Source: IGN2 sp964639955 | GTDB taxonomy: Bacteria; Bacteroidota; Ignavibacteria; Ignavibacteriales; Ignavibacteriaceae | Assembly (NCBI GenBank): GCA_964639955.1 | Contig: CAZXGJ010000003.1 | Span: 1 to 64,000 of the forward strand | Direction: 5' to 3' | DNA: 64,000 bases | Part shown: positions 34,871 to 44,357 of the stretch, piece after piece | How the letters are laid out: the number at the start of each line of letters is the position of its first letter | Numbering within the stretch: the first letter of the stretch is position 1 | Notes under the pieces: generated by a model | Databases searched by the model: none | What the model saw: the letters and a program-made list of their open reading frames with translations, nothing else | What the model was told of the DNA's origin: nothing | Made by a program: the position numbers and the translations under genes

Positions 34871-36615
34871 TTGTCTTCCAAACTAGGATAAGAAACAGAA
34901 AGGTTACGGGCAATAATAAAAGCGGATATTGCGGCAAGAACTGCGTAAATGCCAAATTCACTGTAGTCCGAGAATATTAATTTGCCGATTCCGAATAAAA
35001 TTGAAAAGACAAGAAATACACCGAAAATCCAGTTAATCATCATCTTCAAGAATATTTTCTCTTCTTTAATACCCGAAATTTTCGAGGAAATTCTCTTCCA
35101 CAAAATTCCCCCCGGAAAAGTACGTTTATAAAAGGAAATCAGAACCGCTTCATCGGTAGGTTTTGTAAGGAATGTTACAGACAGCCAGACCAGAGTAGTT
35201 ATTGGCACAATGACAAATATTGTATCAGGGAATTCAAAACCCGCAAGCATAGTCAGCGGATACAAAACAAAGGGCGTAATCATAGCGGAAATTTCTGACC
35301 AGGCATTAATCCGCCACCAAAACCATCTTAGAATTAAAACCAGCCCAACACCTGCCCCGCATTCAAGAATAAACTGCCAGGCTCCTGAAATTCTGCTTAT
35401 AAAAAGTGTAATAAAAACAGAAACTAACATTAAAAAAAACGTTGCTAACCGGGATATTATTATATAATGTTTTTCATCAGAATCAGAAATAATAAAACGT
35501 TTATAAAAATCATTCACAAGGTATGAAGCCCCCCAGTTTAATTGTGTTGCAACAGTGCTCATATAAGCGGCGAAGAATGCTGCAATCAGCATGCCCTTTA
35601 AGCCGGCAGGCAGAAAATCGTTCATTGCATAGATGTAGCCCATTCGCTTTTCATCGGCACCAAGCTGAGGATATAAAATCATCGTACTCAATCCAACCAA
35701 AATCCATGGCCAGGGCCTGAGTGCATAATGAGCAACCTGGAAAAAAAGCGTAGCCAGCAAAGAATGCTTTTCGTTCTTAGCAGACATCATCCTCTGCACA
35801 ACATACCCGCCGCCGCCGGGCTCTGCACCGGGGTACCACGAAGCCCACCATGTAATAGCGATGTAAGCAAGAAATGAAGACAGGGTGAGCGCAAAAGTAC
35901 CCGCAGCAGACCCGGCGTCATTTATTCGCGGGAAAAATTCAAATACTCTTTCAGGCAGTCTGGCTTTCATGCCATCTGTTCCACCAATTTGCGGAAGTTG
36001 TACAACAATAATGGCCAGAACTATGCAGCCCGCCATTGCGAGTATAAATTGAAATGCATCCGATACCACAACTCCCCATAGGCCTGAGAGTGCTGAGTAT
36101 AAAGCTACTACAAGCAAACACCCGAATACATACCAATAAACTGCCGATTCATCAATTCCAAACATGCCGGTTAAAATTGAGGCCATAGCTTTATTAACCC
36201 AGCCAATTATGATAACATTCATAAATAAACCAAGATAGACGGCACGGAAGCCTCTTAGAAATCTTGCCGGTTTACCCGAATATCTGATTTCTGCAAACTC
36301 TGCCTCAGTTAAGATACCGGCTCTTCTCCACAACTTCGCGAAGAAAAAAACGGTAAGTATTCCACCGATGGCAAAATTCCACCAAAGCCAGTTGCCGGCA
36401 ATACCGTTATTGGCAACGAGCTCTGTTACGGCCAGCGGAGTATCTGCCGCAAATGTTGTTGCAACCATCGAAGTGCCTGCAAGATACCATGGAAGGTTTC
36501 TTCCGGAAAGAAAAAATTCAGTAATGCTTTTTCCCGCCCTCCCGGAAAAGTATAAAGCAATTGATATAGAAATCCCCAGGCTAAGTATTACTATCAGTAT
36601 GTCTATAAATTGCAT
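34867..36615 (-). CDS. Sodium:solute symporter (SSS family), long form
   Basis: This 582-residue protein has about 14 hydrophobic segments. SSS signatures include FFLSGRNLPWYLAGTSMVAT, a Na+-site region LWWNFAIGG and FFAAYMSTVATQLNWGASYL. The family co-transports Na+ with sugars, amino acids, carboxylates or other small solutes; the substrate is not inferable. The C-terminal part extends about 100 residues past the usual core, with two further hydrophobic stretches. It is first gene of the SSS-HAD-PgpH-Xer operon; ATG start at 36615. Confidence 0.9.
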   Translation of the reverse strand: MQFIDILIVILSLGISISIALYFSGRAGKSITEFFLSGRNLPWYLAGTSMVATTFAADTPLAVTELVANNGIAGNWLWWNFAIGGILTVFFFAKLWRRAGILTEAEFAEIRYSGKPARFLRGFRAVYLGLFMNVIIIGWVNKAMASILTGMFGIDESAVYWYVFGCLLVVALYSALSGLWGVVVSDAFQFILAMAGCIVLAIIVVQLPQIGGTDGMKARLPERVFEFFPRINDAGSAAGTFALTLSSFLAYIAITWWASWYPGAEPGGGGYVVQRMMSAKNEKHSLLATLFFQVAHYALRPWPWILVGLSTMILYPQLGADEKRMGYIYAMNDFLPAGLKGMLIAAFFAAYMSTVATQLNWGASYLVNDFYKRFIISDSDEKHYIIISRLATFFLMLVSVFITLFISRISGAWQFILECGAGVGLVLILRWFWWRINAWSEISAMITPFVLYPLTMLAGFEFPDTIFVIVPITTLVWLSVTFLTKPTDEAVLISFYKRTFPGGILWKRISSKISGIKEEKIFLKMMINWIFGVFLVFSILFGIGKLIFSDYSEFGIYAVLAAISAFIIARNLSVSYPSLEDK

Positions 36616-36770
36616 TTGAAAATACTACCTGAAATGATCTTCTTTATATTCTGAAAAATTACATTTTAACTATAGAAAAATAAACTTTTACAGTGATTTT
36701 GCTTCATCATTTAAGGCATATTATTTGCTCATAAGGGAAGTTAGTATTTAATATTTTTACTGGGTTTGAA

Positions 36771-37592
36771 ATGACCGAAATTATAGTTGGAATTCTTGGT
36801 GCCGCCGGTTTGGTAGTCATCTACAAAATTATCAGGGCGGGAGGAAAAGAATTTCAGCCGAAGCTGTCTCATCACGAAAGATCAATTCTTGAAAAAAGTA
36901 TTAGTGACGAAAATGAAATAAAAGTAAAAGCAGTCTCAAAAGAGAAAGCTCCGCTTCCGTCAATAACGCATTATCCGACTAAAAACCTTAAGGAAGAAAT
37001 AAACAGGTTCAGAACTTTTTTCAATGTTGAAAGTGAAAAGCTAACTAAGGCAATAAGGAAAGGAATAGAAAAATTTGGAAGCAGCGACTTTAAAGGAGCT
37101 GTAGGGGAGTTCAGCACAGCAATAGATTTGAAACCTTCAGAACCTGTTGCACATTACTGCAGAGCCATAACCAAGTTAAGGCAGCGAAATTATGAAAGTT
37201 CAATACAGGATTTTACAGAGGCAATAAGGCTGCAGATGGGTGAAGTAAACTGTCTGTATTACCGGGCTGCCGCAAAATATTATTCAAAAGATTACGGCGG
37301 AGCGGTTATTGATTTTACAAGCTATTTGAAAGCTGTGCCCGATTTTCCCGAAGCATATTTTATGTTAGGACTTGTTTTCAAAGACTCGGCTAAGCTTGTA
37401 GAAGCGATTGAAAATTTTTCAACTGCAATAATCAAAAATCCCAGGCACGAGTCCGCATACTTTGAAAGAGCTCTTGTAAAACATAAAACAGGCGATAAAG
37501 AAGGCTGCTGTAAAGATCTTAAGGAAGCTTACGGGCTCGGTCATCTTGAGTCGTACCATTATATTAAAGAGCTTTGCGAACAAGCGAATTAA
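36771..37592 (+). CDS. Membrane-anchored tetratricopeptide-repeat protein
   Basis: This 273-residue protein has one N-terminal membrane segment (about 4-22), a charged linker, and at least four TPR-like helical pairs from about residue 90: FKGAVGEFSTAIDLKPSEPV, YESSIQDFTEAIRL, YGGAVIDFTSYLKAVPDFPE and KLVEAIENFSTAIIKNPRHE. It ends with a Sel1-like DKEGCCKDLKEAYGLGH. TPRs mediate protein contacts; the partner is unknown. It sits alone on the plus strand between two SSS transporter genes, ending 2 bp before the convergent one. Confidence 0.88.
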   Translation: MTEIIVGILGAAGLVVIYKIIRAGGKEFQPKLSHHERSILEKSISDENEIKVKAVSKEKAPLPSITHYPTKNLKEEINRFRTFFNVESEKLTKAIRKGIEKFGSSDFKGAVGEFSTAIDLKPSEPVAHYCRAITKLRQRNYESSIQDFTEAIRLQMGEVNCLYYRAAAKYYSKDYGGAVIDFTSYLKAVPDFPEAYFMLGLVFKDSAKLVEAIENFSTAIIKNPRHESAYFERALVKHKTGDKEGCCKDLKEAYGLGHLESYHYIKELCEQAN

Positions 37593-37594
37593 TA

Positions 37595-39049
37595 TTATTG
37601 TTGATTTTCTTGCTTATTATTTTTTCTATAACTTAAAATTGATCCTATCAGCACTGTTACCAGGACTCCAATAAGAGTGAACCATGTCCACGCCGCTAGC
37701 TGAAAAGAAATAACTACAAGCATAGCTGTGATGCCGGTAAAGAAGCCGGTTATAGCCCCGCGCTGTGCTGATTTCCTGTTCAGCAGCCCTAAAAGAAACA
37801 TACCAAGCAGCCCCCCATAAGTGATTGAAGCTATACCCAGCGCCAATTCCACTACCGCAATGGAAGATCTTATAAAAAACAGTGCAGATAATACCAAGAG
37901 TGCAGCAAAAATAATCGTCAGGATTCTGGAGACAACCAATTTTTTCTTTTCGGAAATTTCTTTGCCGGATAATGGAATAAAAAGATCCATCATTGCCGAA
38001 GATGAAAGAGAACTGATAGAGCCGGCAAGTGAAGACATAGCTGCAGCAAACAATGCTGCTATAATTATACCCGAAATTCCGGCCGGAAGAACTTCGATGA
38101 TAAATTTTGGAAATACCTCATCTGATTTAAAATCCGTCTGCCCGTAATAAGCAAAAAGGAGAATACCCAGAAAAAGAAAAAAGGCAAACTGGATAATAAT
38201 TACTATCCCGCTTCCGATTACAGCTTTTTGCGCGCTTCTTAAATTTTTTGCCGCCAGCAGTCTCTGTACTATTAACTGATCGGTTCCGTGAGAAGCCATG
38301 GAAAGAAAAGCACCACCAATAACGCCGGCAAACACAGTGTAAGGATTGCTGAAAAAATCATTCAACCCGCCATTAAAACCAAAATTAATTAAAGAAAATT
38401 TGGATTGGGCTGATGTGCTTGTCAGAACAGAGTTCAAACCGCCGGGCAATAAATTTATTAAAAATATTGCTGCTGTTGCAGCGCCACCCAGATAAATAAA
38501 CATCTGGAAAGTGTCAGCCCATATTATCGCCTTAATGCCACCTGTGTATGTGTAAAGCAACGAAACCAGCACAACAATAACGATTGCAATTACCGGATCA
38601 ATTTTAAGCATTAAATACAACGGTATTGATGTTGCGAAAAGCCTTACGCCATCAGCAGCAAGCCGTGTTAGTAAAAAAATAACAGAAGCGGAAGTTCTTG
38701 CGCTTTTACCAAATCTGCTTTCAAGATATTTGTACGCTGTTTCGAGCTCCCCCCTGAAGTATGCAGGCAACAATAAAACAGCAACAAGTATTCTGCCTGC
38801 TAAAAATCCAAAAGCAACCTGCAGAAAGTTGAGATTAGTTAAGTAAGCCAGACCGGGAATAGAAATAAAAGTAAGCGCACTGGTTTCGGCAGCGACGATT
38901 GAGAAACATACTGCCCACCATGGTATCTTAGCTGCACCAAGGAAATAATCCTTGATGGTTTGCTGCTTCCCTCCTGAAAAAATACCAATTAGAGCAATCG
39001 CCAGGAGATAGCATAAAATTATAACGTAATCAATCGCTCTGTTTTCCAA
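37595..39049 (-). CDS. Sodium:solute symporter (SSS family, SGLT-like)
   Basis: This 484-residue protein has about 13 hydrophobic segments. SSS motifs are DYFLGAAKIPWWAVCFSIVA, YTGGIKAIIWADTFQMFIYL, DQLIVQRLLAAKNLRSAQKA and FAAAMSSLAGSISSLSS. It resembles the Na+/sugar and Na+/sialic acid type transporters of Bacteroidota, but the substrate is not determined. The start is probably TTG 39049 (no upstream ATG in frame); AGG lies too close to be an ideal ribosome site. It is only distantly similar to the other SSS protein in the window. Confidence 0.9.
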   Translation of the reverse strand: MENRAIDYVIILCYLLAIALIGIFSGGKQQTIKDYFLGAAKIPWWAVCFSIVAAETSALTFISIPGLAYLTNLNFLQVAFGFLAGRILVAVLLLPAYFRGELETAYKYLESRFGKSARTSASVIFLLTRLAADGVRLFATSIPLYLMLKIDPVIAIVIVVLVSLLYTYTGGIKAIIWADTFQMFIYLGGAATAAIFLINLLPGGLNSVLTSTSAQSKFSLINFGFNGGLNDFFSNPYTVFAGVIGGAFLSMASHGTDQLIVQRLLAAKNLRSAQKAVIGSGIVIIIQFAFFLFLGILLFAYYGQTDFKSDEVFPKFIIEVLPAGISGIIIAALFAAAMSSLAGSISSLSSSAMMDLFIPLSGKEISEKKKLVVSRILTIIFAALLVLSALFFIRSSIAVVELALGIASITYGGLLGMFLLGLLNRKSAQRGAITGFFTGITAMLVVISFQLAAWTWFTLIGVLVTVLIGSILSYRKNNKQENQQ

Positions 39050-39087
39050 ACCTGCAGAGTTGCTTTGGCTTATAATTTAAAACTAAA

Positions 39088-39112
39088 AGGCACCCTTTAA
39101 GCCGGGGTGCCT
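39088..39112 (-). terminator. Rho-independent terminator after the STAS gene
   Basis: Stem AGGCACCC / GGGTGCCT with a 9-nt loop is followed on the minus strand by TTTTAGTTTT, 27 bp past the STAS stop. It closes the six-gene glmU-rsmB-ligA operon. Confidence 0.82.
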
Positions 39113-39138
39113 GATTATATACTGATTTGCTTATCCTA

Positions 39139-39489
39139 TTAATTAATTTTTTTTAGTTCAACTAATGCTGCATCAACAGTTTCGCATACAGGCAGGACCC
39201 TGTCGAGCTGTGTAATACGAATTAAAGAATAAACTTTTTCAGAAGGAGAGGCAATTCTCATATGCCCGTTTGTGGAGTTTAAAATCCGGTTGGCTACAAG
39301 AATTGCACTTAAGCCCGAACTATCACAACTCTCAACGTTGCTAAGGTCTAGAATAAACTTATCGGCGCCTTCAACTTTTAAAAGCATTGTAAATTCACCT
39401 TTAAGAAGTCCAGAGATATTTGTATCAAGCCTTTGCTCATTTAATCTGAATATAGTTATACCGTCTTCTTTTTTTACTTCGAAGTTCAT
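39139..39489 (-). CDS. STAS-domain anti-sigma factor antagonist
   Basis: This 116-residue protein is a single STAS domain of SpoIIAA/RsbV type. The phosphorylation loop SCDSSGLSAILVANRIL has Ser57/Ser58 in the DSSGL motif, where the antagonist is phosphorylated by an anti-sigma kinase. The RsbU-type phosphatase at 1132-2367 could act on it, but the anti-sigma kinase and the sigma factor of such a switch are not visible here. It is the last gene of the ligA operon, 9 bp after the previous gene. Confidence 0.9.
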   Translation of the reverse strand: MNFEVKKEDGITIFRLNEQRLDTNISGLLKGEFTMLLKVEGADKFILDLSNVESCDSSGLSAILVANRILNSTNGHMRIASPSEKVYSLIRITQLDRVLPVCETVDAALVELKKIN

Positions 39490-39498
39490 TAAAATTCT

Positions 39499-40029
39499 CT
39501 AAAACATTTTAAGGCAATTTAACAAATTATTGTAAGAAACTTCAGGATCGCCCTGGTAATTGGCAACCTGTAAATTAAAATAGCTGTCTGATTCAGAGCT
39601 TACAAAGCCAATTTTCACCTGGGCACTAATAGTTTTAGCTATATAACTGTAGAACACTGAATCCTTCCTGTTCAGGTTCATAATTACATCAAATCGCATT
39701 TTTTCTAATTTGTTAATTATATTTTTCGCCGGCAGGTTCAGTTTAGTTGAATCTTTAATTCCATGCCCGATCGAATTTGTTTTGAAGTAAGCAGGTAGAA
39801 GGCTGATTCTGAATTCATTAGTCATAACGAACACTGTTTTCTTTTGTTCTTTTAAATAATCGAGAGTAGGGAAAGACAGCCTGAAATCTTTATCGTCGGC
39901 AGGCATGAGGACAAGAAATGAATATACTTTATCGAATATACCCGTAAAATTTCTCTGGCTGAACTGTTCCTTCGCACGGCTCTTATTAAGAATAAACTTT
40001 GCTGCACGTTCTTTGATTGCACTTATCAT
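39499..40029 (-). CDS. Uncharacterised protein (DUF6913-like, GT9-like half domain)
   Basis: This 176-residue soluble protein shows motifs MRFDVIMNLNRKDSVFYSYI and AQVKIGFVSSESDSYFNLQV. These resemble the N-terminal Rossmann half of ADP-heptose-type glycosyltransferases and the short Bacteroidota family I associate with DUF6913. A full GT-B enzyme would be twice as long, so it is unlikely to be catalytic alone. It overlaps ligA's stop by 4 bp (ATGA). The function is unknown. Confidence 0.72.
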   Translation of the reverse strand: MISAIKERAAKFILNKSRAKEQFSQRNFTGIFDKVYSFLVLMPADDKDFRLSFPTLDYLKEQKKTVFVMTNEFRISLLPAYFKTNSIGHGIKDSTKLNLPAKNIINKLEKMRFDVIMNLNRKDSVFYSYIAKTISAQVKIGFVSSESDSYFNLQVANYQGDPEVSYNNLLNCLKMF

Positions 40030-42065
40030 TTCTTCTCTGCTTTACTTAATTCTTCAATAAAAGCTTCTTCGGTAAGCAACAGAATACCAAGTGCTTTCGC
40101 CTTATCAAGTTTTGACCCCGCTTTATCGCCATATATCACAAAGTCAGTTTTAGAACTAACACTTGAGACAACGCTGCCACCCAATTTAATTATCCGTTCA
40201 CCGGCTTCACCACGGCTGAAGGAATTTAATGCACCTGTAAGCACAAACGATTTACCTTTGAAAAAGTTATCTGGTATTACAGTAGATTTTTGCTTCTCAA
40301 AACTAAAGCTTAGCCCGGCATTTTTCAATTCCTCAATAATTTTAATATTGGATTTGTTCGCAAAGAACTGCTTAACACTTCGGCTTATGCTTTCCCCGAT
40401 TTCGTAAACGCTCATTATATCTTCCTCTGAAGCTGCTATAATAGCCTCGATAGAACGAAAATGTTCAGCAAGTTTTTTGGCAACGCCTGCACCTACATAA
40501 CGTATTCCGATTGCAAAAAGCACTTTATCAAATGGTTTTTGTTTGCTCTTTTCGATTGCATTAAGCAGGTTATTAATACTCTTCTCTCCAAGCCTTTCAA
40601 TTTCAATAAGTTCAGATCTTTTATTTTTTAGTTTATAGATATCGGCATAAGTTTTAAGGAATCCTTTCTCAACAAAGAGATCGATTATCGCTTCTCCCAG
40701 GCCTTCGATATCCATGGCTCCGCGTGATGCAAAGTGTTCAATTCTTCCCTTAACTTGGTCCGGACACTCCGAATTCTGGCAATAGTATGCGACTTCATTT
40801 TCGGGTTTAAAAAGAATGGAATCGCATGCCGGACATTTTGAGGGTGGTTTTGTTTTTTTACTTCCGGCCGGTCTTTTGTTTAAAATCACTTCCACAACTT
40901 TCGGAATCACATCTCCGCCTTTTTCAATTATTACTGTATCGCCTGTACGGATATCCTTTCTCACAATTTCATCATAGTTATGCAGTGTGGCTCTGCTAAT
41001 AGTGGAACCTGCAAGAAATTTTGGTTCGAGCTCTGCAACAGGTGTAACAGCACCTGTTCTTCCGACCTGCCACAAAATTTCTTTAACAACGGTGACTGCC
41101 TGCTTAGCTTTAAATTTGTAAGCAACTGCCCAGCGTGGTGATTTGGCAATGCTGCCTAATATTTTTTGCTGCTGCAGTGAATTTAATTTGATCACTGCAC
41201 CGTCAATTTCATAATCGAGTTCATCCCGCAGATTTTCAAATTCTCTGCACACACTTATTACTTCTTCTATATTACTGCACTTTCGGTAATGTTTGTTTAC
41301 CCTGAAGCCAAGCTTATGTAGTATTTTCAGGTTTTCTTCCTGAGATTTTAAATTGTCATCCGGGCTGATAAGATTATAAAAGAAGCCATTAAGAGCCCTG
41401 CGAGCAACTTCCTTCGGATCCTGAAGTTTTAATGTTCCGGCAGCAGAGTTTCTTGGATTGGCAAATAGTTTTTCGCCATTCTTCTGTCTTTCCCTGTTCA
41501 AATTTGCAAAATCCTTTAAGCTCATAAATACTTCACCGCGTACTTCAATATCATTAAGGTTATAATTAACCGAACCGGGTTTCTGAAAAACAAGGGGAAT
41601 GCTGCGGATAGTTTTTATATTGTTCGTAACCTCTTCACCAATATTACCGTCTCCGCGCGTTGCTGCAGATTTCAATTTTCCGTCAACATAGTTAAGACTT
41701 ACGGAGGCACCGTCAATCTTAAGCTCAACTATATATTCAACTTTCTGATTACCGGGTAGTGCATCTTTAATTCGTTTGTCGAAATCAAGTAATTCCTGTT
41801 CGCTGTAAGTATTTGAAAGGCTCAACATTGGTATTTTGTGTTCTACCGGTTTAAACTCTTTTGTAAGGTCGTTGCCAACTCTCTGGGTAGGTGAATCCGG
41901 CGTAATCAGCTCCGGATATTGCATTTCCAATAACTGAAGCTCTTTGTAAAGCCGGTCGTACTCCTCATCGCTGATAGCAGGATCTGAAAGCACGTAGTAC
42001 CTGTAATCGTGTTCTCTTATCTGCCGGCGCAGATTTTCAATTTTTTTTTCGATGGGGGGAATCAT
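40026..42065 (-). CDS. ligA: NAD+-dependent DNA ligase
   Basis: The 679-residue protein has the usual LigA order: Ia domain with YYVLSDPAISDEEYD, adenylation domain with catalytic Lys in VELKIDGASVSLNY, OB-fold, four-Cys zinc finger (CPACDSI...CQNSECPDQ), helix-hairpin-helix repeats and a C-terminal BRCT domain (FVLTGALNSFSRGEA). It seals nicks in replication and repair. ATG 42065 lies 1 bp after the upstream stop; an in-frame TTG at 42074 would overlap the upstream gene. It is central in the operon. Confidence 0.97.
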   Translation of the reverse strand: MIPPIEKKIENLRRQIREHDYRYYVLSDPAISDEEYDRLYKELQLLEMQYPELITPDSPTQRVGNDLTKEFKPVEHKIPMLSLSNTYSEQELLDFDKRIKDALPGNQKVEYIVELKIDGASVSLNYVDGKLKSAATRGDGNIGEEVTNNIKTIRSIPLVFQKPGSVNYNLNDIEVRGEVFMSLKDFANLNRERQKNGEKLFANPRNSAAGTLKLQDPKEVARRALNGFFYNLISPDDNLKSQEENLKILHKLGFRVNKHYRKCSNIEEVISVCREFENLRDELDYEIDGAVIKLNSLQQQKILGSIAKSPRWAVAYKFKAKQAVTVVKEILWQVGRTGAVTPVAELEPKFLAGSTISRATLHNYDEIVRKDIRTGDTVIIEKGGDVIPKVVEVILNKRPAGSKKTKPPSKCPACDSILFKPENEVAYYCQNSECPDQVKGRIEHFASRGAMDIEGLGEAIIDLFVEKGFLKTYADIYKLKNKRSELIEIERLGEKSINNLLNAIEKSKQKPFDKVLFAIGIRYVGAGVAKKLAEHFRSIEAIIAASEEDIMSVYEIGESISRSVKQFFANKSNIKIIEELKNAGLSFSFEKQKSTVIPDNFFKGKSFVLTGALNSFSRGEAGERIIKLGGSVVSSVSSKTDFVIYGDKAGSKLDKAKALGILLLTEEAFIEELSKAEKK

Positions 42066-42066
42066 T

Positions 42067-42936
42067 CTATTCAATCTTTAAAATCGGAGGGGAATACAAT
42101 CTTTTAATACCCGTTGAATCTACAAGGAAATGCCTAACCGAACCTCTACGTCCTTCAAAACTTAACGGGTTGTCATTTAATTTCAGGCTTACTACACCTG
42201 AGTTGCCCAGCGTGAATTTAAAGTTACCTGAAGCTCTCATTATTTTGCTTCGGCCGGGATAAAGCAAGAAATCTTCTTTTATTTTATCATCGGATATTAC
42301 CAGAACCCAGAGTGAATCGGATGAATCTTTATTAGATATTTCCAATAAAAGGCTATCGGATAATTGAGAAGCAGCCAGCCCGGAAGCATCTTTTGTTTTT
42401 TCAACTTTAAATCTTTCTTTACTTTGATCAAGAACCTGCTCATAAGGTTTCTCTTCAATAATAATATCGGAGCTTTTATTAAAAAACAGAAAATAAATAA
42501 TCAGAATAATTGCAAGAGCGGCAATTACGGCAGCGGCAGTTACATTAGTATTGCTTTTCTTTCCCTGGTTATCAGGAGATCGTTGTGTGGAAATATCAGT
42601 AAACGATTTAACCGACCGGGGCGCAGGCTCTTTTTCTTTTTTTCTCTCAATATCCAGTTTTTTCTCCAGCAAAGATTTGCTTTCATCCCTGTCAGCAAGT
42701 CTTCCCTCTTTGGCATCTTCATATCTTTCAATTGTTTCTTTCTCATCGAGCCCGACAACTTTTGCATACTGCTTAATAAAAGCTTTAACATAAAGTTCGG
42801 GCAGGAAGCTGAAATTTCCGTTATCAATTGCCTCAAGAAACTTGAAATCGATACGAGTCTTCGCAGCAAGCTGCTGCAATGTGATACCCTTTTTCACCCG
42901 GGCTTTTCTTAATTCCTCTGCGAATTTATCAAGCAT
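42067..42936 (-). CDS. RodZ-like membrane HTH protein
   Basis: The 289-residue protein has an N-terminal Cro/C1-type HTH_25 domain (FAEELRKARVKKGITLQQLA, FLPELYVKAFIKQYAKVVGL), an acidic/basic linker, one membrane segment (about 135-155, AAVIAALAIILIIYFLFF) and a periplasmic DUF4115-like beta domain. This is the RodZ architecture; RodZ links MreB to the cell-elongation machinery. The open frame extends to 43050, but the extension lies inside rsmB and is out of character, so ATG 42936 is chosen. Confidence 0.86.
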   Translation of the reverse strand: MLDKFAEELRKARVKKGITLQQLAAKTRIDFKFLEAIDNGNFSFLPELYVKAFIKQYAKVVGLDEKETIERYEDAKEGRLADRDESKSLLEKKLDIERKKEKEPAPRSVKSFTDISTQRSPDNQGKKSNTNVTAAAVIAALAIILIIYFLFFNKSSDIIIEEKPYEQVLDQSKERFKVEKTKDASGLAASQLSDSLLLEISNKDSSDSLWVLVISDDKIKEDFLLYPGRSKIMRASGNFKFTLGNSGVVSLKLNDNPLSFEGRRGSVRHFLVDSTGIKRLYSPPILKIE

Positions 42937-42977
42937 AGCATTAAGGATTAAAATTGAAAATTCTGATGCTATAAAAT

Positions 42978-44357
42978 TTAAGAAACTCTCACCAGTTTTG
43001 CGGCAAACGCACCATCCATTTTGTGTACGTGAGGCAATGTTTGAATGCACCCGTTCTCATCGAGAATTTCATCCGGAAATTTACCTTTAGCACTTTCCAG
43101 CCGCCAATTATTATTTTGTGCTAAAAACTGCTTCACGATTTCAAAATTTTCTTCCGGCTCAAGAGAACAAGTGCTGTAAACAATAACGCCACCCGGTTTA
43201 ACAAGTGTTGCAGCTTTCCCAAGAAGCTTCGACTGAGTTTTATTCAAATCTCTTATATCGAACAAATCTTTTCTCCATTTGATATCCGGCTTTTTGGAAA
43301 GAGTTCCGGTTCCGGAACAAGGTACGTCAACCAGTACTCTGTCGAATGGCGGGCTGTTATATTCAAGAGCATCTGTAGTAATAGTCCGTACACAATTAAC
43401 TTCTAATCGATCCATATTTTTTTGCAGAAGCTTCAGTCTGCTTTCAAAGCGATCAATTGCAACTACTTCCCCGCGGGAATGAATTAATGCAGCAATGTAA
43501 GCAGTTTTTCCTCCCGGGGCTGCACACATATCGAGAATCCTAAATCCTTCCTTGACATCGAGCAGCCTGCAGGCAAGCCCTGCGCTTTCATCCTGGATAT
43601 TAAAATATCCCTTGGTGTAATACTCCCATGCGGTGATATTCGTAAGATTCTGAAGTTTAAAAAATTCGGGAAGATAAGCTCCTTGTCTGTACTTTAAATT
43701 TACCGACTCAAGCAGCATTTTAAAATCTTCGGAAGTAGTTTTTAAAGCATTAATCCTGAGCGTAAGAAAAGGTTTTTCATTATTTGCAAAAAGCAGCATT
43801 TCTGTATCTTCCCGCCCAAACCTCTGGACATATCTCTTGACCAGCCAGGAAGGGTGTGAATAAAATGCTGCCAGATAACCGACTAAATCCTCTTCGGGAT
43901 CGGGATATCTGATTACATTTTTGCTTCTGATAATATTCCTCAACACGGCATTTACCAAATCGGCTGGCTTCTGACCGTGAAGCTTTTTAACAAATTCCAC
44001 GACTTCATTTACAGCAGCGTAGTCGGGCACCCTGTCAAGAAATAATATCTGATAGAGTGCTACACGGAGCGCATTCTTCAAATTAGGAATTGCTTTAGAA
44101 AAAGTTCCTTTGTAGAAACCATTCAATATCCAGTCGAGTCTGCCCTGCCACCTGACAACACCGTGAACAATTTCATAAAGTAAAGCCTTATCAGGACCGC
44201 TTAGCTCAGTGCTTTTCATTTCATTGTCGAGCAGTCTTTCCAGATAAGCATCTGTTCTGTCAATCCTGTTCAGAATTTTTATTGCAAGCCCGCGTACTCC
44301 CTGATAAAGGTCTTTTACTGTGTGTGATTCAAGTACAATATTATGCTCGTTTTCCAT
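42978..44357 (-). CDS. rsmB: 16S rRNA (cytosine-967-C5)-methyltransferase RsmB
   Basis: This 459-residue protein has an N-terminal NusB-like RNA-binding domain (about 20-155) and a Rossmann methyltransferase domain. SAM motif I is ILDMCAAPGGKTAYIAAL. The two catalytic-type Cys are in VDVPCSGTGTLS and YSTCSLEPEEN. The length is near the RsmB norm. ATG 44357 overlaps the upstream stop by one base (TAATG). Confidence 0.95.
   Translation of the reverse strand: MENEHNIVLESHTVKDLYQGVRGLAIKILNRIDRTDAYLERLLDNEMKSTELSGPDKALLYEIVHGVVRWQGRLDWILNGFYKGTFSKAIPNLKNALRVALYQILFLDRVPDYAAVNEVVEFVKKLHGQKPADLVNAVLRNIIRSKNVIRYPDPEEDLVGYLAAFYSHPSWLVKRYVQRFGREDTEMLLFANNEKPFLTLRINALKTTSEDFKMLLESVNLKYRQGAYLPEFFKLQNLTNITAWEYYTKGYFNIQDESAGLACRLLDVKEGFRILDMCAAPGGKTAYIAALIHSRGEVVAIDRFESRLKLLQKNMDRLEVNCVRTITTDALEYNSPPFDRVLVDVPCSGTGTLSKKPDIKWRKDLFDIRDLNKTQSKLLGKAATLVKPGGVIVYSTCSLEPEENFEIVKQFLAQNNNWRLESAKGKFPDEILDENGCIQTLPHVHKMDGAFAAKLVRVS

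Noticed and set aside
42937..43050. N-terminal extension of the RodZ-like protein
   Set aside because: It overlaps the end of rsmB and is unlike HTH_25 proteins; ATG 42936 starts directly at the domain.
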